Positions 12,101 through 20,559 of a stretch of 64,000 nucleotides of DNA are shown piece after piece; within the stretch, counting starts at the first letter, position 1, and the number at the start of each line of letters is the position of its first letter. The position numbers and the translations under genes are program-made. The stretch lies in contig JAFREQ010000065.1 of the NCBI GenBank assembly GCA_025331565.1, forward strand, positions 388,501 through 452,500. Reading direction: 5' to 3'. The notes beneath the pieces are model-generated. The model saw only the letters and a list, made by a program, of their open reading frames with translations, was not told where the DNA came from and did no database searches. The stretch comes from Holacanthus passer (Eukaryota; Chordata; Actinopteri; Pomacanthidae).

Positions 12101-15100
12101 ATAGAAATGGAAGTGGGCGGCGGTGGCGGGTGTTTTTCTTTGTCTTGGAGTGAAGCCACCCGTCGGCCGGGAAGAGACGGCCGCGGACAGCTAGACAACC
12201 CCTGACCTCAGGAAGACGGTAATGAGAGGAGCAGAAATGGGGATAATCAAAGCGACAGCGTGGGGCGACTGGTGGCTGAGGGAGGGAGGGGAGGGACGGA
12301 GGAGGCCAGGGGGTAAGTGGCCTGGGACTGGTGGCCAGAAGTGGACAGAGGGAGGAGGGCACCGGGGCTAACAGCTTGCATGCTCCAGAGAAATGAGGTG
12401 GATAGATGTAGAGCCACCCACACAAAACGGTGAACTCTCACGGTTTGAATGGATCAGCTCACACGTGGCTCACAGATGCTGCAACCACGCGTTTTATTGC
12501 ATGCATGCAAACACTAGTGCTCCACATGCAGACAGCTGACACACAACCACAAGCCGAGTATCGAGCCTGAAGCTAAAGAGAGACTTGTTTTTGAAATTCA
12601 GACTTGAATTTTGAGGGTGTGGACCAGACGATTAAGAAGATCAACAACAGTGCAGCAAGCTCACAGTTCAGTACAATATACAGAACAGTGCTCATTATAA
12701 TTTTAAGTGAATACTCATGATACTTTTTTTGCAAAGTTGGAATAATCAAACTCATGATCATCATTTGAACTTTTCCAAACATTCAAGTGGTTCTTTTAAG
12801 GACTTTAAACTGGTCTACATGATAAAGCAGGAGCTGCTACTGAATTACGCCCACTGGCATTTAATGGATGTAAACTAAAACTGACTAAACTATTTTGATG
12901 ATCCAGTAGTTCCTTAAGTCATTTTTTCAAGCACAAATGCAAGAACTTCATTGGTTTTAGCTTCTCTAACAAGAGGAGTTGCTGCTTGCCTTTGTTTTAT
13001 TGCTGTGAACTGAACATCTTTGGGTCTTTGGATTGTGAGTTGGGCATAACAAGACATTTGAAGACACCATCTTGAACGTTTCACGATTTTCTCACATTTT
13101 GCAGACAAAAAGATGAAGTGATTAATCAGCAGATTAATCAATAATGAAAATAATCCTTCGTTGAAAACAATAATTTGTCAACACAGATCAGATTTAGTTA
13201 ATACTGAGATCCATTTCTCAGCTCTGTCAAGCATTTACTCATATTTTTGTATTGTTATATATCATCTCACCAGATAGTCTCAGACTTCTGGCTACACTGT
13301 TTCTCTGCCGTTGAGAGAAACTGTCCAAAAGTTTTAAAATGTTTGCTTCTTCTTCACCTGTGAGAGAATCAGGAGGGATTAGAGAAAGGTGATGTGGGTT
13401 CAGGTAGAGCAGGAGGCAGGACCGAATCAGGAAGAAAACGAAAACAGGAGAATAATAAGAAGAGGAACTGTTCATCTCTTACTCTGGTCAAACATGGGCG
13501 GGTTGTCATTGATGTCGCCGAGCGTGATGTTGACGGTGGTGGTGCCGGCGAGCCCCCCCAGCTGGCCGCCCATGTCCTTGGCCTGGATGACCACAGTGTA
13601 GTTTTCTCTGGTCTCCCGGTCCATGTCTGCCAGGGACACACGGACCACCCCTGAGGACAGACACCAAGACAGAGAGAGAGAGAGAGCGAAGAAAGACACG
13701 AGGTGAACCAAAGGTCAGCAACAGAGAACTGGTGACACAGATTAGGGTCATGTGTCCAAGCGATGGCGTCCTGGAATGTCAATGCTCCCAACGGACAAGA
13801 GGCCGCGCCAGTAATTTATTATTGAACCTGTCATTCATTTAAAGCTTCAGGTTTAAGCTTCAAGTTTATCAGAATCACTTTGCAGCCCAAAGACACATAC
13901 ACTGTTATACATAACACATTGGGAGTTATGAGGGCAATCATCTCGCTCGAGGACACTTTAACATGTGGACAAGAGACGCTGGGAGTCAAACCACCGATCC
14001 CATTAATGCTAACGCTGCTTTACAACCTGAGCTATAGGCGAACCCAGAGTTAACATTTGTACGAAGACAGAAGGAAGGGAAAATGTCACTGTGACAGCAT
14101 GAAAGGACGGTTCAGGACCAGACATGGCCACATTTGACCTGTAAGAATAAACTCTATACTATTGAAGTGCATGTGACGAGCCTGAACAAAGCCTGGCAAA
14201 TGTTCATGTCTGCGTTCAGTTCACTGTCCCTTGTCTCTTGATGTCGTGTGTACACTATCATCAACTGTGCTTTATTGCGTTAAGACGTCCACACGTGGAC
14301 GGTTTTTGCCAGATGCAGCAGAATCCGACCAAGGTCGTGCTGTTTTGTGCTGAAGAGCGAGAAAAGGAGCGCACGCGGCAGCGGCGAGGGTTTGAGCTAT
14401 ATATATGTTAAAGTTTTACATCGCGCCGCCGCCAATAAAAGCCTCGGCGCCGAGCTCGGAGCCGAGTCAGGGAGGCTGATTGATAGCTGTAGAGCCACTT
14501 GTGCTTCGGTGATGGATGAACCTACAGTAGCAGCAGTCTGAGTGGCTGCTGATGGGCCGTGCAGCCTGAGAGGTTTGGCAACAGATTTCTGTGCTGACAA
14601 ACAAGGAAGAGAGGCAGCTGTGGTAAACAATGCCCACCGACTCTGCTTTTCAGGAGACTAATGGATTTTTGGAAGTGGTGGCTTGAGTTCTGAAAGCTGT
14701 GTTGCAGTGAGACATTAAAGCTCGGGGAGTTTTAGATCCTATTTTACATTACAAGTTTTGTTTTATTTTTATTGCTGCCATCATGTTAAATTTTTTGATA
14801 TATTACACTATATGGTATGATGTGTCCAAAAGTATGTGGACACCTAAACATTGAACTCGTATGTGATTGTTAATCATCTCATTGTTGGAACCAGCTGCAA
14901 GGATTTAAGAGCATCAGTGAGTTTTGGATACTGATATGAGGTGATAAAGCACAAACCAGTAAAAAATAATACACAAGAGTGTCCACAAACTTTTGTTGAT
15001 ATCAACATGTTGTAACGCTTTAAAAGAAAGTGCAGATTGATTTTTAAAGTCTGCTGTGCAATTTGTCCAATTCAGAAAACATATTGTGTTATTTTGGATT

Positions 15101-18100
15101 TTGTTTCCTCTGAATAAATAAAGATTTTTGTTATTAAATTACTGAAGGAACAGTTCAATATATTGGGAAATGTGCAAATTCACTCTCATGCTGAGACGCT
15201 TCGATGAAAGGACTGATCTCACGTCTGTGCGTCAAGTTAAGAGGCGGGAGGTGAACAGCTTAGCATGAAGACTGGAGACATGAGCGTGAGCTTCGTCTTC
15301 TTCTGCCAATAAGCTCAACGATATGTTGATATGATGAACATCACAGTAGCAATGATTGGCAGCACTGTAAAGTCTTACACTGTAAAACTTATTGTTGTGT
15401 CTCAGGGAATAAACCTGAACCACTCCATCACTTCCCCACGAGGGGCTTCCTGTTCTATTCTGTCCTCATCTCCAACAGAGGAGCCACACTTTGAGCTTCT
15501 CCGTCGAGCGCGAGGAGTTTGAGACGTTTGAGTTGTAACAAAAGAGCGCCGTGTTTCAGACAAGGGTTTGTCAGTCTCATAGCAACAACAGGAGCCCTGC
15601 TGAGCTTCCCACATTCAGAGCCGGTTGGTACACGCAGGGGCTTAAAGTGTGGACAGCTGAAATGAGGCTGCAATTACAGCGAGGTACAGTGTTAGAAACA
15701 AGGGGGGGAATTAACAGGAGCCGTCGGCCAAGTGTCAGTAAATCCTGACAGTCAGGGGTAGTTTGTCGACTTTTTCAGGTCATCTAACATTATTCAAACA
15801 TGAAAAACATTCATATGGAGCTCAGGAAATAGTTAAAGTGGCAGGTAAAGTTTGAGTCTATATGTAAAGGATGAAAGTGTTTGAGAGGGAGTTTTGCAGC
15901 GTTAGTCAAGTCGTACCAGTCTTGGCATCCACCGAGAAGTAAGGTTGGCCCTCCAGGATGCTGTAGACGACACGAGCGCTGTTGCCATATGTGGGGTCGT
16001 CGGCATCTGTGGCGGTCAGCTGGATCACAGATGTTCCTGCATAAACATAGAGGCGAAGGTGAAGAGGAGCGGACGAAATGAGAATAAGAGGAAGAGGTGG
16101 GTGAGGAGGAAGAAGGGAGGCGCTGGCCAGCTACAAAAATATCATCCTATAAATCAAATTAAAAAAAAGTTTGGGTGGAGTTTTTCCATCTGTGGCTGGA
16201 GCAGCTCCAAGAATTAACTATGCTTATTTAATTCAAAGTAACCACAAAAGTAGGTTTATGAATAGTGGATGAAGCAGATGGAGACGAGCCTGTAAGAACA
16301 AACGACAACGATGACTTTGCAGGGATTTTATGCTCTTTGTTCACCACAGCTGCAACTTTCCAGCAGCCGCTCCTTTAAAAACAAACCTCGAACACGCAGA
16401 GGCAACAGTTTGGTTTCTGTCTCCATCCATCTGTCTCCATCCATCTCACCTATTTTGGACATTTCGGGCACAGACGCCTGGTAGGGTCCGTCCAGAAACC
16501 TCGGCTCGTTGTCGTTGATGTCCTGGATCTTTACAATGAACTCGGACTCAGGTTCCAGAGGCCTGTCCGTCAGCCGGTTGCGGGCCTGGGCACGGAGGAT
16601 GTACTGGGCCTTCACCTCCCGGTCCAGCCTCTGGATGGCATGAATGTCCCCCGTGCTGTCGTCGATGGTGAAGGTGGTTCCCGCGCCCTCGCCCGTCAGG
16701 ATGTACTTAATGGAGCCGTCGCCTTTATCCATGTCTGAGTGGAGCTGTGGAGGTGTTCACAGAAGGTTTTATTCCACAAGGCAAATTCCCAAAGACAAGA
16801 ATATGTTGGAGACATCACAAGGGTTTTTAAAGTAACATGGGAAAAGTGTATGAATCTGTGCCCAAACTGCTGAAGACTTAATTAAAATGTAGGAGGATCA
16901 GTCTCAAAAATCATGACAACATATCCCAAACAAAACTACATCAGCAAAGAAGAACAGCGGTCACAAGTTGAAACGAACCAGCAGGATTATAACAGACATG
17001 GTGTCATGTTTTTGAGGACATTTAATTAGGTTACATCCAAACATAGAACAATGCAGCAGCACAGCGATCCTGAACATACAGACGAGTCGACCGGACGACT
17101 TTTTGGGGCCAAACAGTGGAAAGTTCTAGATCTGAATCCAACTGAAAATGTGTTGTGAGGTTGTCTGAGGTTCAGGCCTGGTGGAGCATAATAATCACAC
17201 CAAGTGTCTCCTGGAGTCAGTCAACACAAGTTAAAATCTTTTAACTGATTAATGATTCAAGTTACATGCTATGTAACCTTCGCTTGCTGTGTCTTCAACG
17301 TACGCACGGCTTTGAACCGGCGGTAAATGAACTCTGAATTTCCATGGCTGGTGTGTGGTTCTATGTGCACCTTAATACTGTAGCTGTAAGCAAACATCTA
17401 ATCACAGCTCACAGCCTGATTGTTGCCGAGGGCCCTGCAGCGCTATCAGAGGCCTTTTGTGGCCCGTAAGTGCAAATGCCAGCCTGCTGATGTGCAATCA
17501 CTCCTTACTTTGTACTTAGAGGGTCTCTGCGTATGATGAGTGCTTCCATCACACTGACAGAGTGGAATTAAATGCCCCTATTGACGCCTGTCTCGTATAT
17601 AATCAACACACGGCGGGCACGCCACGGAGCACGGACAAAAATCACCCCGCTGACTCTAAACGCACTCTCCATTCACGGCGCTCGCTTTGGCCCTTCGTCG
17701 TCCGGGGCCGTTAAGTGAAATGACCACGCTGAGGTTGCCGAACTGCTAAAAGTTTGCAGCTGCAGCATTTATTGTTGTCGTCCTGGTGATAGTTCAGCAG
17801 CAATCTTCACAATGCCTATCATTCCCAGAGCAGCGCACAATGCGGCTTTTCCTATCTCTTCGGACAAGGTGCCCACCTGCACTCTCTCCTGCAAAGCGCC
17901 GCTCAGCCCAGCTCGACCCAGAATATATTTTTTAATCAACACCCCATTGTGAGCTTTAGCCCCGTGTCTCATGGTGATATATCTCAGGCCGGTGGCTTCC
18001 CTCCGCCTTATCCGCCTTCTCCTGCACTGATCCTTCCTTTCCACCAAAGCCCATGAAAGGAGGGAGTCTGACACTCAGGCTATCAATTACCTGTTCGGTC

Positions 18101-20122
18101 TCAGCTCCGGCCCAAAGCCCAAACCTCCGACATCTCCACGGCTCTGAATACTGAGAATACTAAGCTGAGGGGAGAAAACCCTCGGAGGGGGGGAGGCTAC
18201 AGTACATGTTTCTCCAGCTTTGTCATATCCTACAATGCCTTTCTGCTTTGAGTGGCTCTCTGGGAAGTAGCCTGGCCTGTCAGAATCACTTATTTCATTC
18301 AGCCCGGAAAAATTAGGATGGGCTGCATGAAAAGAATGAGAAAAGAAACGCTAAATGGGAAAGAGAAGAGGTAAGATGGAAGTGAATACGCTACAGCGAC
18401 TGTAAGGAATATTTCATGGCACATAAGTAGATACAGTACTTTGTTCTACAGGCCTGGTGGCTCTCTCTCAGGACTCTTCTCTCTGAGCACGTGACTTTCT
18501 GGAATATAGCAAATTATTCCAGAAGGCTAATTAGGCACGTTTGCATCATTTCCAAAGAGAAATTTCAGAGGATGAGCGGTTCGTACTGCAGCGCTTTTGA
18601 GAGTCGGCAAATTCAATCAAAGGTTTGAATCAGCATTTTAAGATCAGGGAAGCGTATTTTTGAAGGATTTGTTTTAATGTTACCACATATGAGAGATCTT
18701 AACATCCAAGTTCAGACACAATGCTCTTCAGAAACCAGGCTTTATTCAGTACAGAGCCAGTTCAATTTGTTACTGGGTGAAAAAAAACCAGGCACGGATA
18801 TGGTCTAAAATCATAATTTACATGCATTTACAACAGAGTGTTTGAGTCAGGATTGTCTTTGAAGGTGTCAAATGGGCCCTGGGCTAACTCACCGGAAAAT
18901 GTGCAGCCAACGGTAGATCGTTTATGTACAGCACTGAATGTACATACAAGATGCAATCCTCACTTTAACTTTCAATAGTATAACAATACAGACGAATCCG
19001 TCTTGGACTGAGCGTACAGACACTGAATTGCAATGTATGTTTACCAGATAATAGAGAAGCCTGTTAATTGGCCACAAATAGCTCAAATTGACAGGATACT
19101 ATATTTTTAAAAATGGGTCCTTTTTGCAGGGATGTGCTCAGGCTCAAACACTGTACATATGAATCAAAAAAGCTTCACCCCAAACCACTTTTTTGGTGAC
19201 GTAATGGCAATTTTCATTGCAGTTTGCAAGATTGTTGTGCCTCTCCGCTGATGATGACTGGCCTTACAACTATTGATCAAATGTTCAATTCACTTTAGCG
19301 ACTGAGCGATCAAAGTGCTCCTTTGTGAGCATCCCTCGCCCGCTCTTTTCAGAGCATGTCGGCTGTGTTGCAGACGTGCCGTCCACTTCTGTGGAAAGGG
19401 GCAGACTGAGTGAAGCCTCGGTTCGAGTCAATTAACTCAATCACTGCTGTCTGGCTGTGGTTCAAAGTGGACAGAAGAGAGCCTGTCTTAGTATGGACGC
19501 AGTGCATCCAGGGATTAAATTGGGATATTTTTTTTCTTTTTTGCAGGGGTTGAAGTTTGCTTCTGCCCACCCATGATCTTCTCTTTTGCATTCATGCACT
19601 CAGCTCTGGCCAAGTCACAGATGACCTCCAGGCTGCTGAGCTCCCCTATAGATCTGTTCGTTTGCATTGTTTGAAAGTTAGGGTAGAAATCCTTTTGCAA
19701 CACCTACACTGAGGCACATTACACATCAGTTGCCTCAGTGTAGGTGTTGCAAACATGGAGGCACCTTACACATCAGGGAAGCAGAAAGGTCATGCAGAGA
19801 AGCTGCTGCCCTGCCAGGCCAGAAACCCGTACACTTTGCATTTCTTCAGGTTATACCTCTGTGTGTGCGTGCTCATACAATGCAGCATGTAGTTAACACT
19901 GACCTTTCCGATATAAAGTGGTTCCAGTCCAGTGTACTCCTCCAGGACAAAGAACTGGTTCCACACCCAGCCTCTCTTCGCCCTCTGGAGCACCGCTGAG
20001 CTGCTCGTGCTCTCCTCCCCTGCGGGCTTACCCAGAAGGCTGTGGGGCAGAAGGGTCAAAATGCCGAGGGCCACGGGGAGCAAGATGCTGGCAACTGCAG
20101 GAAGATGCAGTCGGTCTCCCAT
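129..20122 (-). CDS. cdh20: cadherin-20 (type II classical cadherin), whole coding span, 11 coding exons
   Basis: Calcium-dependent homophilic adhesion receptor of the plasma membrane. The exons (minus strand, 5' to 3') are 20122-19904, 16744-16450, 16036-15917, 13650-13483, 11721-11534, 10752-10499, 6359-6223, 4249-4128, 3539-3422, 2552-2301 and 646-129. They total 2391 nt, or 796 residues plus stop, with GT-AG at every junction and no internal stop. Domain order: signal peptide about 1-30, propeptide to RAKR 47-50, five cadherin repeats about 51-610, membrane helix about 612-633, cytoplasmic tail to 796. Mature Trp2 and Trp4 (W52, W54) are the type II strand-swap residues. Linker motifs DINDNEP 148-154, DINDNPP 257-263, DVDEPP 373-378 and DVNDNPP 477-483 bind calcium. 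The tail carries the p120-type juxtamembrane region and a beta-catenin-type region. The cdh20 assignment rests on remembered type II sequences, especially the tail (MWNPREA 674-680, ESLSRYVPQ 696-704) and EC5. Cdh7 or another type II paralogue is the main alternative but fits less well. Confidence 0.93.
647..2300 (-). other. cdh20: intron between cdh20 exons 11 and 12
   Basis: About 1.65 kb with GTGAGT donor and GACCAG acceptor. It holds one interspersed repeat copy at about 1947-2116. The rest (for example 913-1407, open by chance on the plus strand) shows no protein family or RNA I recognise. Confidence 0.85.
1947..2116 (-). repeat. teleost non-autonomous repeat, 'ACTCAAGTA' family, copy A
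   Basis: On the minus strand it starts CAGTGGTGGAATGTAACTAA and runs through the family's typical 'ACTTGAGTATTTCCATTTTATGC' type stretch. I know this as a very common fish repeat whose ends (CAGTGGTGGAA) suggest a hAT-like MITE, but the class is an inference. Truncated at its far end. Copies B and C are nearby. Confidence 0.75.
2301..2552 (-). CDS. cdh20: cdh20 coding exon 11: EC5 end and start of the membrane helix
   Basis: Residues 541 (shared) to 624 plus one base, 252 nt. It holds [16 protein letters not shown], the EC5 cysteines C586, C588 and C597 (pattern CSC...MSC), then [18 protein letters not shown], the outer part of the membrane helix. The acceptor is CTCCAG and the donor GTGAGT. 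The helix is completed by the next exon, as is usual in this family. Confidence 0.94.
2995..3066 (-). tRNA. tRNA-Glu (anticodon TTC)
   Basis: A 72-nt intron-less cloverleaf. The acceptor stem TCCCACA pairs with TGTGGGA, with A as discriminator. The D-arm region is TGGTCTAGCGGTCAGGA, the anticodon loop TTTTCAC carries TTC in a CCTGG/CCAGG-type stem, and the T arm contains GGTTCAACTCC. Internal A and B boxes are intact. It is nearly identical to the vertebrate tRNA-Glu-TTC I recall, with one change in the D loop and one in the T loop (A for G after GGTTC). It lies in the intron between cdh20 exons 10 and 11, on the same strand. No run of four or more T follows within about 60 nt, so pol III termination may be weak. 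A silent copy is possible. Confidence 0.9.
3422..3539 (-). CDS. cdh20: cdh20 coding exon 10: EC5 first half
   Basis: Residues 502-540 plus one base, 118 nt. It reads [20 protein letters not shown], then [19 protein letters not shown]. The block [12 protein letters not shown] is one of the best cdh20 signatures in the gene. One sequon is present, N533-F-T. The acceptor is ATCCAG and the donor GTAGAG. Confidence 0.94.
3881..4083 (-). repeat. same repeat family, copy B (diverged, with ATA microsatellite)
   Basis: A degenerate minus-orientation copy in the intron between exons 9 and 10. It keeps the 'AAGTACCTCA' and 'AGCATAAAAGTA' stretches and contains an expanded (ATA)n at about 3892-3916. Confidence 0.55.
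4128..4249 (-). CDS. cdh20: cdh20 coding exon 9: EC4/EC5 linker
   Basis: Completes N461, then residues 462-501, 122 nt. Translating the minus strand gives [14 protein letters not shown], the linker DVNDNPP (477-483) and [10 protein letters not shown], where C494 is the first of the EC5 cysteines. The donor is GTACAG. The acceptor is unusual: the transcript reads (UG)13-CAG with no pyrimidine tract. A CUGAC branch-point-like element lies about 33 nt upstream of the junction, on the far side of the repeat. Phases agree with exons 8 and 10, so the exon is secure despite the odd acceptor. Confidence 0.92.
4253..4278. repeat. (CA)13 microsatellite at the exon 9 acceptor
   Basis: Uninterrupted dinucleotide repeat directly next to the splice acceptor of exon 9. 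It reads (UG)13 in the cdh20 transcript. Confidence 0.95.
6168..6216. repeat. (TG)n microsatellite at the exon 8 donor, two interruptions
   Basis: Reads (CA)n in the transcript, with the longest pure stretch 28 nt. It lies just past the exon 8 donor. Confidence 0.95.
6223..6359 (-). CDS. cdh20: cdh20 coding exon 8: EC4 second part
   Basis: Completes R415, then residues 416-460 plus one base, 137 nt. It reads [20 protein letters not shown], then [19 protein letters not shown], with the calcium motif LDRE (443-446) and sequon N452-I-T. The acceptor is CACCAG and the donor GTACGT. A (CA)n tract starts 6 nt after the exon end in the transcript, so the 5' splice site is embedded in a microsatellite (see findings). 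Confidence 0.94.
7318..7362. repeat. (TG)n microsatellite
   Basis: Two dinucleotide blocks split by AA, in the intron between exons 7 and 8. Confidence 0.95.
7502..7529. repeat. (TG)14 microsatellite
   Basis: Pure dinucleotide run in the intron between exons 7 and 8. Confidence 0.95.
8133..8560 (+). repeat. teleost 'ACTCAAGTA' family repeat, near full-length copy C
   Basis: Starts CAGCGGTGTAAAGTAACTAA and ends near AAAAGATCTGAGTTCTTCTT. Both ends correspond to the family ends I recall. About 430 bp and non-coding, so a non-autonomous element. A GCTAAC-rich stretch just before it (about 8085-8115) resembles another fish repeat. Confidence 0.75.
9146..9174. repeat. (CA)n microsatellite
   Basis: Pure dinucleotide run, opposite in orientation to the two TG runs in the same intron. 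Confidence 0.95.
10499..10752 (-). CDS. cdh20: cdh20 coding exon 7: EC3 end and EC4 start
   Basis: Residues 331-414 plus two bases of codon 415, 254 nt. It holds LDFE (332-335), the EC3/EC4 linker DVDEPP (373-378), the EC4 opening [14 protein letters not shown] and the EC4 calcium motif ARDPDAANN (404-412). One N-glycosylation sequon is present, N411-N-T. The acceptor is CTGCAG and the donor GTGAGG. Confidence 0.94.
10753..11533 (-). other. cdh20: intron between cdh20 exons 6 and 7
   Basis: 781 bp, AT-rich. GTAAAG donor and CTGCAG acceptor. No repeat or gene recognised in it. Confidence 0.85.
11534..11721 (-). CDS. cdh20: cdh20 coding exon 6: EC3 first half
   Basis: Residues 268 (shared) to 330, 188 nt. 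It starts [19 protein letters not shown] and continues with the calcium motif [16 protein letters not shown] (289-304) and the strand [18 protein letters not shown]. The acceptor is CCTCAG and the donor GTAAAG, phase 0. The EC3 sequence matches cdh20 better than the other type II members I recall, especially the NAEMKY...DGDG region. Confidence 0.94.
11722..13482 (-). other. cdh20: intron between cdh20 exons 5 and 6
   Basis: About 1.76 kb. Holds a purine-rich stretch at about 12270-12360 and one interspersed repeat at about 12910-13165. Otherwise no feature recognised. Confidence 0.85.
12910..13165 (+). repeat. teleost 'GATTAATC' repeat family, copy 1
   Basis: Contains the family landmarks AAGTCATTTTTTCAAGCA, ACAAGACATTTGAAGAC and GATTAATCAGCAGATTAATC. 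I recognise this as an abundant fish non-coding repeat. Its transposon class is not clear to me. Confidence 0.7.
13483..13650 (-). CDS. cdh20: cdh20 coding exon 5: EC2 second half
   Basis: Residues 212 (shared) to 267 plus one base, 168 nt. It shows MDRE (221-224), the very conserved block [20 protein letters not shown], and the EC2/EC3 linker DINDNPP (257-263). Two N-glycosylation sequons are present, N228-Y-T and N252-I-T. The acceptor is CCTCAG and the donor GTAAGA. Confidence 0.94.
13900..14040 (-). mobile_element. tRNA-derived SINE relic
   Basis: On the minus strand a tRNA-like head carries an A-box-like TAGCTCAGGTTGTAAAGC and a B-box-like GGTTTGACTCCC, followed by a body starting near TGTCCTCGAGC. 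This matches the layout of common fish tRNA SINEs. Both boxes are mutated, so it is probably inactive. Confidence 0.6.
14804..15002. mobile_element. Tc1/mariner-like MITE, degenerate
   Basis: One end reads TACACTATATGG followed by TGTCCAAAAGTATGTGGACA. The other end has the roughly inverted GTGTCCACAAACTTTTG. These are the ends of a common fish Tc1/mariner-type short element. No coding capacity. Confidence 0.65.
15140..15295 (-). repeat. teleost 'AACAAACGAGATATA' repeat family, partial copy
   Basis: Shows the end of the family that reads GGAACAGTTCAATATATTGG through CTTAGCATGAAGACTGGA. Related copies lie at 20560-20900 and 48420-48840. Confidence 0.6.
15917..16036 (-). CDS. cdh20: cdh20 coding exon 4: EC2 first half
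   Basis: Completes codon 172, then residues 173-211 plus one base. The 120-nt length is typical for the family. It holds the EC2 calcium motif DADDPTYGN (182-190), then the strand [21 protein letters not shown]. The acceptor is ATGCAG and the donor GTACGA. No intact open frame covers the exon on its own because of its size, but the splice phases join cleanly to both neighbours. Confidence 0.93.
16037..16449 (-). other. cdh20: intron between cdh20 exons 3 and 4
   Basis: 413 bp, the shortest intron of the gene, with donor GTGAGA and acceptor ATGCAG. Nothing else recognised. Confidence 0.88.
16450..16744 (-). CDS. cdh20: cdh20 coding exon 3: most of EC1 and start of EC2
   Basis: Residues 74-171 plus the first base of codon 172. 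The 295-nt length is the one I recall for this exon in type II cadherins. It carries the EC1 calcium motif LDRE (113-116) and the EC1/EC2 linker DINDNEP (148-154), then the EC2 opening [11 protein letters not shown]. The acceptor is CCACAG before [10 protein letters not shown] and the donor is GTGAGA. The stretch [15 protein letters not shown] is typical of type II EC1. Confidence 0.93.
16960..17215 (+). pseudogene. Tc1/mariner transposase relic
   Basis: The frame from 17051 to 17158 reads QQHSDPEHT..., then [10 protein letters not shown] before a stop. These recall the 'D-P-K-H' and 'DLNPIEN' blocks of the Tc1 DDE catalytic domain. Only about 35 codons are readable, and the second block lacks the usual spacer. 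The flanks on both sides look like further decayed transposon sequence. Not functional. Confidence 0.6.
18497..18524. repeat. 10-bp inverted repeat TTCTGGAATA / TATTCCAGAA
   Basis: Perfect arms around an 8-nt spacer in the intron between exons 2 and 3. The arms resemble factor sites of the TTCnnGAA kind, but function is unknown. Confidence 0.6.
19694..19753. repeat. perfect 23-bp inverted repeat with 14-nt loop
   Basis: The left arm 19694-19716 is the exact reverse complement of the right arm 19731-19753. It lies in cdh20 intron sequence, 151-210 nt after the exon 2 donor in the transcript. The end of the left arm plus the loop (19711-19729) recurs directly at 19758-19776 with one mismatch in 19. 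Confidence 0.95.
19904..20122 (-). CDS. cdh20: cdh20 first coding exon: signal peptide, propeptide, start of EC1
   Basis: Residues 1-73. The start ATG (20122-20120) has A at -3 and G at +4, a strong Kozak context. A hydrophobic signal peptide spans about residues 9-30. A short polar propeptide ends in the furin-type site RAKR (47-50). The mature protein then starts [15 protein letters not shown], with W52 and W54 as the two swap tryptophans. The exon ends after IGK with donor GTCAGT, phase 0. The frame stays open upstream of this ATG through the likely splice acceptor, so a short extension from an earlier exon cannot be excluded. The ATG is preferred because a good signal peptide follows it directly and because known cdh20 genes start in this exon. 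Confidence 0.9.
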
Positions 20123-20198
20123 TGTTAAACACAGAGTCGGATTTGAAAAGACTTTCCCTCTTTCTTCACTAGTGCAGTTGTTTCCTGGTTCCTGGCGA
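20123..20198 (-). other. cdh20: probable 5' UTR part of the first coding exon
   Basis: On the minus strand a pyrimidine-rich run ending in CTTACAG (AG at 20200-20199) precedes 20198. It looks like a good splice acceptor 76 nt before the ATG. This implies at least one untranslated exon further upstream, at higher coordinates. I could not locate that exon. Confidence 0.55.
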
Positions 20199-20559
20199 CT
20201 GTAAGAGAAAAAAAGAAAAAGAGAACAAATGAGTCTCAAATTTATGTCCTTTTGGACACCATCATCCTTCTGTTGTACAATGAGCCCCAGTCTGTGCTGC
20301 ACTGTGGGAGTCCTGCCGATGACACACATTCGCAGTCTTTTCTCCTGCTTCCAGATTAGACTTCTACTACAGAGTTTTTGTTGAGTTATAATGAGCCTTA
20401 TCAGAGCTGAATGAGTTGGTTGGGGAGGAGAGGAGGTAATATGAGAGGAGAAAAAAGACGAGGACAGTTGGTACAAAACAAAACACTCATGTCATGTCAG
20501 TCACGATTACGCGCCAGCAGAGAGTTATAATATAAGGAACAAAAGACATAACTGTAATA

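Larger units (their letters stand above)
13651..15916 (-). other. cdh20: intron between cdh20 exons 4 and 5
   Basis: About 2.27 kb. Carries a (GA)n run at about 13670-13685, a tRNA-derived SINE relic at about 13900-14040, a Tc1/mariner-like MITE at about 14804-15002 and an interspersed repeat at about 15140-15295. Around 14430-14480 a GC-rich patch holds the 12-nt palindrome CTCGGCGCCGAG. Confidence 0.8.
16745..19903 (-). other. cdh20: intron between cdh20 exons 2 and 3
   Basis: About 3.16 kb. It starts (transcript sense) with a 23-bp perfect hairpin about 150 nt after the donor. A Tc1-type transposase relic lies near its other end. Between them, about 17270-19400 is unusually free of transposons and microsatellites and could hold conserved non-coding elements. 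Confidence 0.85.

Noticed and set aside
19694..19753. Hairpin as a microRNA gene
   Set aside because: The stem is only 23 bp, fully perfect, and the flanks do not extend the stem as in a normal pri-miRNA. Template switching explains it better.
19790..20476. Single 228-codon frame covering the cdh20 start exon
   Set aside because: Only the part from 20122 down to 19904 is coding. Beyond 19904 the frame runs into the intron after a GTCAGT donor, and above 20198 it precedes a splice acceptor.
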